A stretch of DNA of 64,000 nucleotides from Polaribacter haliotis (GCF_014784055.1 NZ_CP061813.1:2800001-2864000); one strand, 5' to 3'. Counted from the first letter of the stretch, positions 8,149-16,916 are shown. Numbers and translations are program-made. Notes: generated by a model not told the origin, from the letters alone.

Positions 8149-8721
8149 ATGATGGAATGGTTTCAAGAGTTAACCTCTTTTCAAAAAACGTACTGGGTAC
8201 TTGCAGGTATTTCTACTTTTATGTTTTTGCTCGTATTAATTTCTACAATTATTGGTGCAGAAACAGATGATATTGGAGATGTAGATGCAGAAATTGATGC
8301 AGATACAGGTGCAGGATTTCAATTTTTTACTTTTAAGAATTTAGTTGCCTTTTTTGCAATTTTCGGATGGAGTGGAATTGCGAGTATAGATGCAGGAAAT
8401 TCAAAAGGAATCACTATAATTATTTCTATTGTTTGTGGTTTAATTATGATGTTTATTATGGCTGCATTATTTTATTATATCAGCAAATTAACCTCAAGTG
8501 GCACCTTAAAAATGCAAAATGCTTTAAATTCTATTGGCGAAGTTTATTTAACAGTTGGCGCAAACAGATCTAAAACAGGTAAAATTCAAATTAAAATTCA
8601 AGGATCTTTAAGAGAATTAGAAGCTTTAACAGACCATAATGAAGATTTAAAACAAGGTAAAGTTATTAAAGTAGTAGAAGTAACCAACAACGGAATATTA
8701 ATTATACAACCACAAAACTAA
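8149..8721 (+). CDS. NfeD-like OB-fold membrane protein
   Basis: The protein of 190 residues starts at the ATG at 8149; a longer open frame from a TTG at 8101 adds 16 residues with no family support. It has three membrane helices (about 16-37, 64-80 and 88-108 of this start) with an acidic loop between the first two. A C-terminal beta-rich OB-fold follows (about 125-190, IGEVYLTVGANRSKTGKIQIKI region, ending VVEVTNNGILIIQPQ). This is the short NfeD type that partners flotillin. The flotillin gene starts 8 bases downstream, so the pair is an operon acting at membrane microdomains. Confidence 0.82.
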   Translation: MMEWFQELTSFQKTYWVLAGISTFMFLLVLISTIIGAETDDIGDVDAEIDADTGAGFQFFTFKNLVAFFAIFGWSGIASIDAGNSKGITIIISIVCGLIMMFIMAALFYYISKLTSSGTLKMQNALNSIGEVYLTVGANRSKTGKIQIKIQGSLRELEALTDHNEDLKQGKVIKVVEVTNNGILIIQPQN

Positions 8722-8729
8722 AAACAACT

Positions 8730-10160
8730 ATGCTAAATATTATAACATTACAAACTAGCCTGCCTGCAGGTTTAATAGGAATAGGAATTGCAATTCTCTT
8801 TATTTTTATATTAATAATTGCAATGATAAAACGCTACAAAAGATGTCCTTCAGACAGAATTTTAGTAGTGTATGGAAAAGTAGGTGGAGGCGAATCTGCC
8901 AAATGTATTCATGGTGGAGCCGCATTTATTTTTCCGGTAATTCAAGATTATCAATTTTTAGATTTAACACCAATTTCTATTGAAGTGAATTTGGTAAACG
9001 CACTTTCTAAACAAAATATTCGAGTAAACGTTCCAAGTAGGTTTACAATTGGTATTTCTACAGAGCCAGGAATTATGCAAAATGCTGCAGAACGTTTATT
9101 AGGTTTAGCGCAAAGCGATATTCAAGAATTGGCACAAGAAATTATTTTTGGACAATTACGTTTGGTAGTTGCCTCTATGGATATTGAAGAAATTAATAAC
9201 GATAGAGACAAGTTTTTAACGAACATTTCTCAGTCTGTAGAAACAGAATTAAAGAAAGTTGGTTTAAAATTAATCAACGTAAATATTACGGATATTGTTG
9301 ATGAATCTGGCTATATAGAAGCTTTAGGAAAAGAAGCAGCAGCACATGCAATTAACGCAGCAAGAAAATCTGTAGCAGAAAAAAATAGAGATGGTTCTAT
9401 TGGAGAAGCAAATGCAGTACAAGATGAAAGAAGCCAAGTTGCAGCAGCAAATGCCCAAGCTGTAGAAGGAGAAAATACTGCAAAAATTGCAGTTGCAAAT
9501 TCCGATTCTTTAAGAAGACAAAGAGAAGCAGAAGCAGAACGTACAGCAATTGCATCCGAAAAAGTACAAACTGCAAACGCATTAAAAGAATCCTATGCAG
9601 CAGAGCAAGAAGCAGAAGTTGCTAGAGCAGATAGAGAGCGTTCTTCTCAATTAGCAGATATTATTGTACCTGCAGAGATAGATAAAAGAAAAGTAGAAAT
9701 AGATGCAGAAGCCCAAGCAGAAAATATTAGAAGAATTGCAAAAGGAGAAGCAGATGCAATTTTATTTAAAGCACAAGCAGAAGCACAAGGTTTGTATGAA
9801 GTTTTAACAAAACAAGCACAAGGTTTAGATCAAATTGTAAAAGCAGCTGGAAACGATTCGCAAAACGCAGCGTTATTATTAATTGCAGATAAATTACCAG
9901 AATTGGTAAAAATACAAGCAGAAGCTATTAAAAATATTAAAATTGATAAAGTTACTGTTTGGGAAAATGGTGGAGGAAAAGAAGGTAAAACATCTACCTC
10001 TAACTTTATTTCTGGTATGTATAAAGCTGTTCCGCCTTTACAAGAAATGTTTAATATGGCAGGAATGGAATTGCCAAGTTATCTAAAAGGAAAAGATATT
10101 ACAGATATAAAGGCAGAGGATATAACAGATATAAAAACGAATTCTTCATCTAAAGAATAA
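8730..10160 (+). CDS. Flotillin family SPFH/band 7 protein
   Basis: This 476-residue protein has one N-terminal membrane helix (about 12-32), an SPFH domain (about 40-205, including VYGKVGGGESAKCIHGGAAFIFPVIQ) and a long Ala/Glu-rich coiled coil (about 210-360). A flotillin-type tail follows (VLTKQAQGLDQIVKAAGNDSQNAALLLIADKLPELV). It is the FloT/YqiK class, a scaffold of ordered membrane domains. Co-transcription with the NfeD-like gene just upstream is the standard arrangement. The C-terminus carries two copies of a short repeat, DITDIKAEDITDIK. Confidence 0.9.
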   Translation: MLNIITLQTSLPAGLIGIGIAILFIFILIIAMIKRYKRCPSDRILVVYGKVGGGESAKCIHGGAAFIFPVIQDYQFLDLTPISIEVNLVNALSKQNIRVNVPSRFTIGISTEPGIMQNAAERLLGLAQSDIQELAQEIIFGQLRLVVASMDIEEINNDRDKFLTNISQSVETELKKVGLKLINVNITDIVDESGYIEALGKEAAAHAINAARKSVAEKNRDGSIGEANAVQDERSQVAAANAQAVEGENTAKIAVANSDSLRRQREAEAERTAIASEKVQTANALKESYAAEQEAEVARADRERSSQLADIIVPAEIDKRKVEIDAEAQAENIRRIAKGEADAILFKAQAEAQGLYEVLTKQAQGLDQIVKAAGNDSQNAALLLIADKLPELVKIQAEAIKNIKIDKVTVWENGGGKEGKTSTSNFISGMYKAVPPLQEMFNMAGMELPSYLKGKDITDIKAEDITDIKTNSSSKE

Positions 10161-10180
10161 ACCTTTTAATTTTTATGAGA

Positions 10181-10217
10181 ATCATCATTCAATATTTTTT
10201 TGAATGATGGTTTTTTG
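10181..10217 (+). terminator. Intrinsic terminator after the flotillin gene
   Basis: A 12-bp stem of ATCATCATTCAA with TTGAATGATGGT (one G-U) and a T-rich loop is followed by a T tract. Confidence 0.85.
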
Positions 10218-10246
10218 TTTTAACAAAGATTTTACTAACAATTTCT

Positions 10247-10254
10247 TAACTTTG
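10247..10254 (+). promoter_or_regulatory. -7 promoter element for the cupin_8 gene
   Basis: TAACTTTG matches the consensus 21 bases before the ATG at 10276. No good -33 element at normal spacing. Confidence 0.5.
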
Positions 10255-10275
10255 CATCGTCAAAAAAGCTAAGCT

Positions 10276-11142
10276 ATGTCTTTAAACTTATCTCAAATAG
10301 ATAGAGTAAAAACAATTACGAAAGAAGATTTTATAAAAAACTATTTTAAGCCACAAAAGCCAGTAGTTATAGAACAGTTTATAGAAGATTGGCCTGCATA
10401 TTCTAAGTGGAACTTAGAGTACATAAAAGAGGTTGCAGGAGATAAAACTGTGCCTTTGTATGATGATAGGCCTGTAGATTTTAAAGATGGTTTTAACGAG
10501 CCACATGCAACCATGAAAATGAGCGAATATGTAGATTTGCTAAAAAGTAAGCCTACAAAATTCAGAATTTTTCTTTGGAATGTTTTAAAAGAAGTACCAG
10601 TTTTACAAAAAGATTTTACGTTTCCAGATTTTGGTTTACGATTAATGAAAGGTTTACCAATGTTATTTTTTGGAGGAACAGACTCTTACACTTTTATGCA
10701 TTATGATATTGATTTAGCGAATATTTTTCATTTTCATTTTGAAGGAAAAAAGGAAATTATTTTGTTCGATCAAAAGCAGAACAAGTATTTGTATAAAATT
10801 CCACATTCGTTAATAACTAGAGAAGATATCGATTTTTCGAATCCCGATTTTAACAAATGGCCAGCTTTAAAAAAAGCAAAAGGGTATAAAACGAACTTAG
10901 AGCATGGGCAAATTTTATATATGCCAGAAGGTTATTGGCATTATATGAAATATATTACCCCAGGTTTTTCTATGAGTTTAAGAGCAATTGCTAGAAAACC
11001 TAAAAATTTATCGAAAGCCATTTACAATGTTTTTGTAATGCGAACAATCGATAATATAATGAGAAGAATAAAAGGACAAAAATGGATCGATTGGAAAAAC
11101 GAACAAGCCATTATTAAAACAAATTCTTATAATAACCTTTAA
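10276..11142 (+). CDS. Cupin_8/JmjC-like domain protein (probable Fe(II)/2-oxoglutarate oxygenase)
   Basis: This 288-residue cytoplasmic protein has the cupin_8 (FIH/JmjD-like) fold. The N-terminal KNYFKPQKPVVIEQFIEDWPA (about 21-41) is the typical entry motif. The metal triad is His142, Asp144 (MHYDID) and His222 (YWHYM), and the set is complete, so catalytic activity is plausible. The family hydroxylates protein or small-molecule substrates; the substrate here is unknown. It is monocistronic, between a terminator and a small zinc-ribbon gene. Confidence 0.85.
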   Translation: MSLNLSQIDRVKTITKEDFIKNYFKPQKPVVIEQFIEDWPAYSKWNLEYIKEVAGDKTVPLYDDRPVDFKDGFNEPHATMKMSEYVDLLKSKPTKFRIFLWNVLKEVPVLQKDFTFPDFGLRLMKGLPMLFFGGTDSYTFMHYDIDLANIFHFHFEGKKEIILFDQKQNKYLYKIPHSLITREDIDFSNPDFNKWPALKKAKGYKTNLEHGQILYMPEGYWHYMKYITPGFSMSLRAIARKPKNLSKAIYNVFVMRTIDNIMRRIKGQKWIDWKNEQAIIKTNSYNNL

Positions 11143-11205
11143 AATAGGTATTTATAATTCAGTTTTTTAGTATTTTGCAGTGGTCTAACAAATATTACTA
11201 ATTAT

Positions 11206-11361
11206 ATGAAAGCCTGTCCAAGATGTAAATCTGTGTCTAGGCACAGAATGAGAAGAAAAGGAATTGCTAGATTAATTCCGGGAACTAAATCCTATGCTTG
11301 CGATAAATGCAATATAGAGTATACTTGGTTTTCTATTATTAATCGATCATTTAAAATTTAA
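11206..11361 (+). CDS. Small zinc-ribbon protein, 51 aa
   Basis: ATG at 11206 opens a 51-codon frame ending at TAA 11359-11361. It encodes Cys4-x2-Cys7 (ACPRCK) and Cys32-x2-Cys35 (ACDKCN), two knuckles of a zinc ribbon, with a very basic stretch between them (RHRMRRKGIARL). A terminator follows the stop by 3 bases, which supports a real transcription unit. The net basic charge suggests nucleic-acid binding; the function is unknown and I do not recognise a named family. Confidence 0.7.
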   Translation: MKACPRCKSVSRHRMRRKGIARLIPGTKSYACDKCNIEYTWFSIINRSFKI

Positions 11362-11364
11362 ACT

Positions 11365-11398
11365 AAAAAGCCTCACAAATCTTGTTGTGAGGCTTTTT
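11365..11398. terminator. Bidirectional terminator between the zinc-ribbon gene and rseP
   Basis: A perfect 14-bp inverted repeat (AAAAAGCCTCACAA with TTGTGAGGCTTTTT, loop ATCTTG) lies between two convergent genes and serves both. Confidence 0.92.
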
Positions 11399-11421
11399 AA
11401 TATTTTAAATAGATGTTTTAT

Positions 11422-12780
11422 TTAATTTCCCAAACTTTGTATCCATCTATAAACATCGTTTCCATTTGCAAAAAGTAGTAATGCAATTAATAAGATAAAA
11501 CCAACTACTTGTGCATATTCTAAGAATTTATCTCCAGGTTTTCTTCCAGTAATCATTTCCCAAAGTGTAAAAACTACATGACCACCATCCAAAGCAGGTA
11601 TTGGTAATAAGTTCATAAACCCTAACATGATCGATAAAAATGCGGTAATTTCCCAGAAAGATTGTGCGCTCCATTCAGAAGGAAAAATACTACCTATAGA
11701 AATAAAACCACCTAAGCCTTTATATGCTCCAGTACTTGGATTAAAAATCTTTTTCAATTGCTTCATATAATCTGTAAGCGTTTTCCAAGATTTTTTTAAA
11801 CCAGCAGGAATTGCTTCTGTAAATGAATACTCTATATCTGCTAAATCATAATAGCCCAATTTTTCTAAATCATTAAAAGGTATGGTAGAAAAAACAACAC
11901 CTAAATTACCACTGTTAGAAACTTTTAAAACCACTTCTTTAGTTTCGTTACCTCTTTTTACGGTTGCAGTAATATCTTGATTTTTGTATTTAGATAAAAC
12001 TGCTTTTGCTTCATCGTAATAATTTATAGGTGTTCCATTAATGGCTACAATAATATCTCTCTTTTTTAAATCACTTGAAGCATTTAAAGAATCTTTTTGT
12101 ATTCCACCAATTGTAAATGGGTATCTAGGATATAAAAAAGCTCCAGCATCTTTTCCTCTATCCATTAACTGAGAAATAAAATCTTCTGGAATTTCTTGTT
12201 CTAAAACTTGTCCATTTCTTTCTATTTCGTATTTATTTCCGTTGATAAATTCTAAAGATAACCCATTAAATTTCTTTACTTTTTGTCCATCAACTGTTAA
12301 AATTTTATCACCAGTTTGTAAACCTAAATTTTCTGCTAATTTATTTTCTACCCAAACACCATCTTTTACATTTTCATTTGGTAGATATTTTTCTCCATAA
12401 GCCCACATAAGCATTATGTAAATAAAAATTCCTAAAACAAAGTTTACAAAAACACCACCTAACATAATAATAAGACGTTGCCAAGCTGGTTTCGAACGGA
12501 ATTCCCAAGGTTGTGGAGGCAAAGCCATTTGCTCTGTATCCATACTTTCGTCTATCATTCCAGAGATTTTAACATAACCTCCTAAAGGAATCCAACCAAT
12601 TCCGTAAACAGTTTCACCAATTTTTTTCTTGAAAATCGAGAATTTATAATCGAAGAATAAATAGAATTTTTCTACTCTCGTTTTAAACAATTTTGCAGGG
12701 ATAAAGTGCCCTAATTCGTGCAAAACAATCAACAAAGATAAACTTAAAATAAATTGAGATGCTTTTATTAATATTTCCAT
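11422..12780 (-). CDS. rseP: RIP metalloprotease RseP (site-2 protease)
   Basis: This 452-residue inner-membrane zinc protease of family M50 cleaves transmembrane anti-sigma factors. It has HELGH (residues 21-25) in the first helix, a second active-site motif IPALDGGH (about 393-400), and membrane helices near 5-25, 105-128, 370-395 and 425-445. Two PDZ-like regions (about 130-205 and 210-300) lie between. The length is usual for Bacteroidota. No dxr/cdsA neighbours are present. A TACATTTG promoter element lies 30 bases upstream, sharing the intergenic region with the divergent SCO gene. Confidence 0.95.
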   Translation of the reverse strand: MEILIKASQFILSLSLLIVLHELGHFIPAKLFKTRVEKFYLFFDYKFSIFKKKIGETVYGIGWIPLGGYVKISGMIDESMDTEQMALPPQPWEFRSKPAWQRLIIMLGGVFVNFVLGIFIYIMLMWAYGEKYLPNENVKDGVWVENKLAENLGLQTGDKILTVDGQKVKKFNGLSLEFINGNKYEIERNGQVLEQEIPEDFISQLMDRGKDAGAFLYPRYPFTIGGIQKDSLNASSDLKKRDIIVAINGTPINYYDEAKAVLSKYKNQDITATVKRGNETKEVVLKVSNSGNLGVVFSTIPFNDLEKLGYYDLADIEYSFTEAIPAGLKKSWKTLTDYMKQLKKIFNPSTGAYKGLGGFISIGSIFPSEWSAQSFWEITAFLSIMLGFMNLLPIPALDGGHVVFTLWEMITGRKPGDKFLEYAQVVGFILLIALLLFANGNDVYRWIQSLGN

Positions 12781-12809
12781 TCAGCGTTAAATCATAGTTA
12801 AAAAACGTG

Positions 12810-12817
12810 CAAATGTA
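12810..12817 (-). promoter_or_regulatory. -7 promoter element for rseP
   Basis: TACATTTG on the minus strand, 29 bases before the rseP ATG. Confidence 0.5.
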
Positions 12818-12926
12818 CGTTTTTAAAGAGAGTTGTAAAAGAACTATCGAAGCTACATTTTTTATTTTAACAAACATTTTAGATTGATCGCTACTAAAAC
12901 CCCTTTCTAAACGATTTTTTAAGTCG

Positions 12927-12934
12927 TAAATTTG
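12927..12934 (+). promoter_or_regulatory. -7 promoter element for the SCO gene
   Basis: TAAATTTG, an exact consensus match, 18 bases before the ATG at 12953. Confidence 0.55.
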
Positions 12935-12952
12935 CAGAAATAACTTCATTTT

Positions 12953-13633
12953 ATGGATTTTAAGTTTTTTAAAAAATCGTTACCTACACTTATTTTTTTA
13001 GTGGTTTTCTCTGCTATTGCAATTCCTGTTTTTTATCATTTATTAAAAGTCGATAAAAAACTAAAAGTATTTAATCCTGTAGATGTAAATCCGCAATTGG
13101 TAGACGAATCGATGTTGCATATTCAAAAAAACCATAAAATAGCCGATTTTAAGTTGATAAATCAGAATGGAGAAACCATTACAAATAAAAATTATAAAGA
13201 TAAAATTTACGTTGCAGATTTCTTTTTTACACGTTGTAAAACCATTTGTATTGCTATGGCTTATAATATGAATGAATTACAAGAATATTATAAAAATGAT
13301 AATGATATTATGTTTCTCTCTCATTCTGTAACTCCTGTAATGGATAGTGTTTCAGTTTTAAAAAAATATGCAGAAAACAAAGGTGTAATAGATGGAAAAT
13401 GGAATGTAACCACAGGCTCTAAAAAGCATATTTACGAATTGGCGAGGAAGAGTTATTTCGCTGTTTTAGACGAAGGAGATGGAGGAGAAGACGATTTTAT
13501 TCATACAGAACAATTTGTTTTGGTAGATAAAGAAAGAAGAATTCGTGGTTATTATGATGGAACAGAAAAAGAAGACATGGAAAAGCTGAAGAAAGATATT
13601 GTTTTGTTGAAGGAAGAATATGCATCTAAATAA
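12953..13633 (+). CDS. SCO family copper chaperone (SCO1/SenC/PrrC)
   Basis: This 226-residue membrane-anchored thioredoxin-fold protein has one N-terminal helix (about 11-32). The copper site is Cys95-x3-Cys99 (TRCKTIC) with His184 (DFIHTEQF), the full ligand set of SCO proteins that deliver copper to the CuA centre of cytochrome oxidase. It acts on the periplasmic side. The feo iron operon begins 51 bases downstream but has its own promoter, so co-regulation is not implied. Confidence 0.92.
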   Translation: MDFKFFKKSLPTLIFLVVFSAIAIPVFYHLLKVDKKLKVFNPVDVNPQLVDESMLHIQKNHKIADFKLINQNGETITNKNYKDKIYVADFFFTRCKTICIAMAYNMNELQEYYKNDNDIMFLSHSVTPVMDSVSVLKKYAENKGVIDGKWNVTTGSKKHIYELARKSYFAVLDEGDGGEDDFIHTEQFVLVDKERRIRGYYDGTEKEDMEKLKKDIVLLKEEYASK

Positions 13634-13634
13634 C

Positions 13635-13666
13635 TTGTTTAGAATCATTCTAAATGGTTATCTTTG
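13635..13666 (+). promoter_or_regulatory. feo operon promoter with embedded palindromic operator
   Basis: TTG (13635-13637) and TATCTTTG (13659-13666) are separated by 21 bases, a good flavobacterial promoter. The spacer holds TTTAGAATCATTCTAAA (13638-13654), a perfect 8-1-8 palindrome. Its position and target genes suggest an iron-responsive repressor site (Fur- or DtxR-family); which regulator binds is an inference. Confidence 0.7.
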
Positions 13667-13684
13667 CTTTCCAAATAAAAAATT

Positions 13685-13915
13685 GTGAGCACAATTGCAT
13701 CTTTACATATTGGCGAATTAGGCTATATTTCAGAAGAATCTTTAGATTTTATACCTCTAAAATTATTAGAAATGGGTTGTTTGCCTGGAGCAGAAGTTCA
13801 ATTAATACAAATTGCGCCTTTAAAAGATCCTCTATACATCTGTGTAAATGGAAGTCATTTGGCAATTAGAAAAGAAACAGCTTCACAAATTAAAATTTTA
13901 AAAGCGAATTTATAA
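13685..13915 (+). CDS. feoA: FeoA family protein
   Basis: This 76-residue SH3-like cytosolic partner of FeoB starts at GTG 13685, which places it 18 bases after the -7 element. The FeoA signature LLEMGCLPGAEVQLIQIAPLKDPL spans about residues 29-52, and the typical AIRKETASQIKIL tail follows. Its stop overlaps the feoB ATG by one base (TAATG), indicating translational coupling. Confidence 0.93.
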   Translation: MSTIASLHIGELGYISEESLDFIPLKLLEMGCLPGAEVQLIQIAPLKDPLYICVNGSHLAIRKETASQIKILKANL

Positions 13916-16026
13916 TGTCTAAAAACGATATAAAAGTTGCTTTAATTGGAAACCCAAATACGGGTAAAACTTCGCTATTTAATCAGCTTACAGGTTTAAA
14001 TCAGAAAGTTGGTAATTACCCAGGAGTTACTGTAGATAAAAAACAAGGAATTAGTAAATTATCTGCAACACAGAATGCAATTATTACAGATTTACCAGGA
14101 ACTTATAGTATAAACCCAACATCACTTGACGAAAGTATTGTTTTAAAAACATTACTTAAAAAAGATATTAAAGAATCTCCAGATGTAATTTTAGTAGTTG
14201 CAGATGTAGAGAATTTAAAGAGAAATTTATTATTATTTTCTCAAATTAAAGATTTAGAAATCCCTACAGTTTTGGCTATTAACATGGTCGATCAAATGAA
14301 TAAAAAAGGAATTTCTATAGATTTGTCTTTACTCCAAAAAGAATTAAATACAGAAGTTGTTTTAATTAGTGCTAGAAAAAACCAAGGAATAAACGATGTA
14401 AAAGAAGCGATTATTCGTTGTCATGTTGCAGCAAAAGCTTCTCCTTTATGTGGTATAAATTCTAAAATAGATCCAGATTATTTTCAAAAATTAAAAGAAA
14501 TTAGTCCTAATTATTCTTTGTATGAATTGTGGTTAATGGTTACTCAAAACAACTATCCAGATTCCATTACAAAAGAAGAAAAAGAAAAATTATTAGCGTT
14601 TAAACAAGATGTTTCTAAGTTGAAAAAATATCAACATAAAGAAACCATTTATCGTTATCAAGAAATTAATAAAATATTAAAGAAAACTTACATTGTAGAT
14701 AAAACGAAAGCGACAGATGTTCGTAGTAAATTAGATAAAATATTTACACATAAAATTTTTGGTTATTTTTTCTTTTTTATGATTTTATTGGTCATTTTTC
14801 AATCTATTTTCGATTGGGCAACTTTACCAATGGATTTAATAGATACCACTTTTGCGGAATTATCTGACTTTGCAAGAGATCGTTTTCAACCAGGACTTTT
14901 AACAGATTTATTGGTAGAAGGAATCATTCCAGGAATTGGAGGTGTGTTAATTTTTATTCCGCAAATTGCCATATTATTTTTATTTATTGCGATTTTAGAA
15001 GAAACTGGTTATATGAGTCGTGTTGTTTTTCTGATGGATAAAATTATGCGACGTTTTGGAATGAATGGAAAAAGTATAATTCCATTAATTTCTGGAACAG
15101 CATGTGCGATTCCTGCAATTATGGCAACTAGAACAATTTCTAGTTGGAAAGAGCGATTAATAACCATTTTAGTAACTCCATTTACAACCTGTTCTGCAAG
15201 ATTACCAGTGTATGCGATATTAATTGCATTAATAATTCCTGATATAAAAATCTTAGGGTTTTTAAATCTACAAGGTTTGGTGTTGTTATTGTTATATGCT
15301 TTAGGGTTTGGAATGGCTATTTTAGGAGCGTATATCTTGCATAAAACTTTAAAGATTCAGTCAAAATCTTTTTTCGTTGTAGAGATGCCAAATTATAAGA
15401 TACCTTCTATTAAAAATGTATTTTTTGATGTTTTAGAAAAAACGAAAGCATTTGTTTTTGGAGCAGGAAAAATCATTTTGGCTTTGTCTATTGTATTGTG
15501 GTTTTTGGCTTCAAATGGCCCAAAATCATATACAAATGCAACAAAAAATGTGTTAGAGAATGTAGAGAACCAGAACTTATCTCAAGATGAATTAAATCAA
15601 AGAATAGCATCCGTAAAATTAGAAAATTCTTACATAGGAATTATGGGGAAAAGTATAGAACCTGCAATAAGACCTTTAGGATATGATTGGAAAATAGGCA
15701 TCGCTTTAATAACTTCTTTTGCGGCAAGAGAAGTTTTTGTTGGAACTTTGGCAACCATTTACAGTGTAGAAGCAGATGATGAAAACACAGCAACAATTAA
15801 AGAAAAAATGCGTTCTGAAATAAACCCAGCAACAGGAGAAAAACGATTTAATTTTGCTGTAGGAATGTCGTTGTTAATTTTTTACGCTTTTGCAATGCAA
15901 TGTATGGCAACATTGGCAATTGTAAAACGTGAAACAAAAACGTGGAAATGGCCTTTAATTCAGTTTTTTGGAATGGGTTTATTGGCATATGTATCCTCTT
16001 TAATTGTTTATCAAATATTAAGTTAA
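13915..16026 (+). CDS. feoB: Ferrous iron transporter FeoB
   Basis: This 703-residue protein has an N-terminal G domain with G1 GNPNTGKT (12-19), G3 DLPG (59-62) and G4 NMVD (123-126). A linker follows, then the polytopic permease with two Gate regions (SGTACAIPAIMATR at about 395 and TSFAAREVFVGTLA at about 600). Length and motifs are normal, with no breaks. It imports Fe2+ across the inner membrane with FeoA. It overlaps the next small gene by one base, again TAATG. Confidence 0.96.
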   Translation: MSKNDIKVALIGNPNTGKTSLFNQLTGLNQKVGNYPGVTVDKKQGISKLSATQNAIITDLPGTYSINPTSLDESIVLKTLLKKDIKESPDVILVVADVENLKRNLLLFSQIKDLEIPTVLAINMVDQMNKKGISIDLSLLQKELNTEVVLISARKNQGINDVKEAIIRCHVAAKASPLCGINSKIDPDYFQKLKEISPNYSLYELWLMVTQNNYPDSITKEEKEKLLAFKQDVSKLKKYQHKETIYRYQEINKILKKTYIVDKTKATDVRSKLDKIFTHKIFGYFFFFMILLVIFQSIFDWATLPMDLIDTTFAELSDFARDRFQPGLLTDLLVEGIIPGIGGVLIFIPQIAILFLFIAILEETGYMSRVVFLMDKIMRRFGMNGKSIIPLISGTACAIPAIMATRTISSWKERLITILVTPFTTCSARLPVYAILIALIIPDIKILGFLNLQGLVLLLLYALGFGMAILGAYILHKTLKIQSKSFFVVEMPNYKIPSIKNVFFDVLEKTKAFVFGAGKIILALSIVLWFLASNGPKSYTNATKNVLENVENQNLSQDELNQRIASVKLENSYIGIMGKSIEPAIRPLGYDWKIGIALITSFAAREVFVGTLATIYSVEADDENTATIKEKMRSEINPATGEKRFNFAVGMSLLIFYAFAMQCMATLAIVKRETKTWKWPLIQFFGMGLLAYVSSLIVYQILS

Positions 16027-16142
16027 TGCAAGAAGTCATCGCTTATTCTTTATTAATTATTGCCTTGTTTTTCTTGGTAAAGAAATATGCATTTCCAAAA
16101 AAGAAAAAAGGAAATTGCAATACAGATTGTGGTTGTCACTAG
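16026..16142 (+). CDS. FeoB-associated Cys-rich membrane peptide
   Basis: This 38-residue peptide starts at ATG 16026, overlapping the feoB stop by one base. It has one membrane helix (residues 4-18), a lysine-rich stretch (YAFPKKKKGN) and a Cys cluster at the end (NCNTDCGCH, three Cys in the last eight residues). This is the layout of the FeoB-associated Cys-rich family, which often accompanies feoB and may take the place of FeoC. It is the third gene of the feo operon. Confidence 0.88.
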   Translation: MQEVIAYSLLIIALFFLVKKYAFPKKKKGNCNTDCGCH

Positions 16143-16184
16143 AATCTTAACAGAAATATAAGATATAATTATTGTAATGATTCT

Positions 16185-16192
16185 TATTTTTG
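16185..16192 (+). promoter_or_regulatory. Possible -7 element for the DUF2911 gene
   Basis: TATTTTTG fits TAnnTTTG, 40 bases before the ATG at 16233. The AT-rich context makes it less certain. Confidence 0.35.
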
Positions 16193-16232
16193 GCAGACTA
16201 GATAAAAAATAAATTTAAAAAATATAGTAATT

Positions 16233-16790
16233 ATGAAAAAATCTATAATATCGTTAGTAGTTTTAGCAGTCGTTTTAATATTCTCCAATGAAGCAATTGC
16301 TCAGAAATTTCCAAAAATGGATGTAAGTCCAATGGACGCTGCATCTTATCCAAATAATTGGAAAGAAGCAAATAAATTAGTGAAAGTTATCTATAGCCGC
16401 CCACAATTAAAAGGAAGAGATTTAAGTAAATTAGCACCAAAAGATAAAGTATGGAGAACAGGAGCAAACGAAGCTGCAGAAATTACTTTTTACAAAGAAT
16501 TAGATTTTGGTGGTAAACAAGTTAGGCCAGGAACGTACACACTTTTTACAATTCCTCAAGATGGAAATTGGGTAGTAATTCTAAGCAAGCAAAAAAATGT
16601 TTGGGGTTCTTATTTTTATGATGAAAAACAAGATGTTTTAAGAGTTTCTGGAAAAATTTCTAAATCTAGTGATAGTTTAGAAGCTTTTTCAATTGTTTTT
16701 GATGGAGAAGAAGATAATATAAAAATGCATATGGGTTGGGGAAACACTGTTGTTTCAGTCCCTTTAGAGTTAAAAATAGAAGAAGAATAA
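16233..16790 (+). CDS. Secreted DUF2911 domain protein
   Basis: This 185-residue protein has a signal peptide (1-23, cut before QKFPKMD). The rest is the DUF2911 domain, with landmarks VIYSRPQLKGRD (about 52-63), KVWRTGANEAAEITF (about 71-85) and YTLFTIP (about 101-107). The family is common in Bacteroidota as periplasmic or surface proteins of unknown function. It is monocistronic, followed by a terminator. Confidence 0.85.
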   Translation: MKKSIISLVVLAVVLIFSNEAIAQKFPKMDVSPMDAASYPNNWKEANKLVKVIYSRPQLKGRDLSKLAPKDKVWRTGANEAAEITFYKELDFGGKQVRPGTYTLFTIPQDGNWVVILSKQKNVWGSYFYDEKQDVLRVSGKISKSSDSLEAFSIVFDGEEDNIKMHMGWGNTVVSVPLELKIEEE

Positions 16791-16807
16791 ACGTATTTAT
16801 TTATAAT

Positions 16808-16837
16808 AAAAAACCGCAATTTAATTGCGGTTTTTTT
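16808..16837 (+). terminator. Intrinsic terminator after the DUF2911 gene
   Basis: The stem AAAAAACCGCAAT with ATTGCGGTTTTTT has a TTA loop and a T tail. Confidence 0.9.
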
Positions 16838-16886
16838 ATGCCTAAAATTTAGTGGTTTACAAATTACTTCTTTTGTAGAATAAACG

Positions 16887-16894
16887 TAAATTTG
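16887..16894 (+). promoter_or_regulatory. -7 promoter element for leuS
   Basis: TAAATTTG, exact consensus, 22 bases before the leuS ATG at 16917. Confidence 0.55.
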
Positions 16895-16916
16895 CGCCAT
16901 AATTAAGAGAAGAGAA

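Noticed and set aside
12683..12949. An 88-codon minus-strand frame over the rseP start and the divergent intergenic region
   Set aside because: It covers the two promoter elements for rseP and the SCO gene and overlaps rseP in another frame.
13654..13869. A 71-codon plus-strand frame overlapping feoA
   Set aside because: It overlaps feoA in another frame and its product has no recognisable features.
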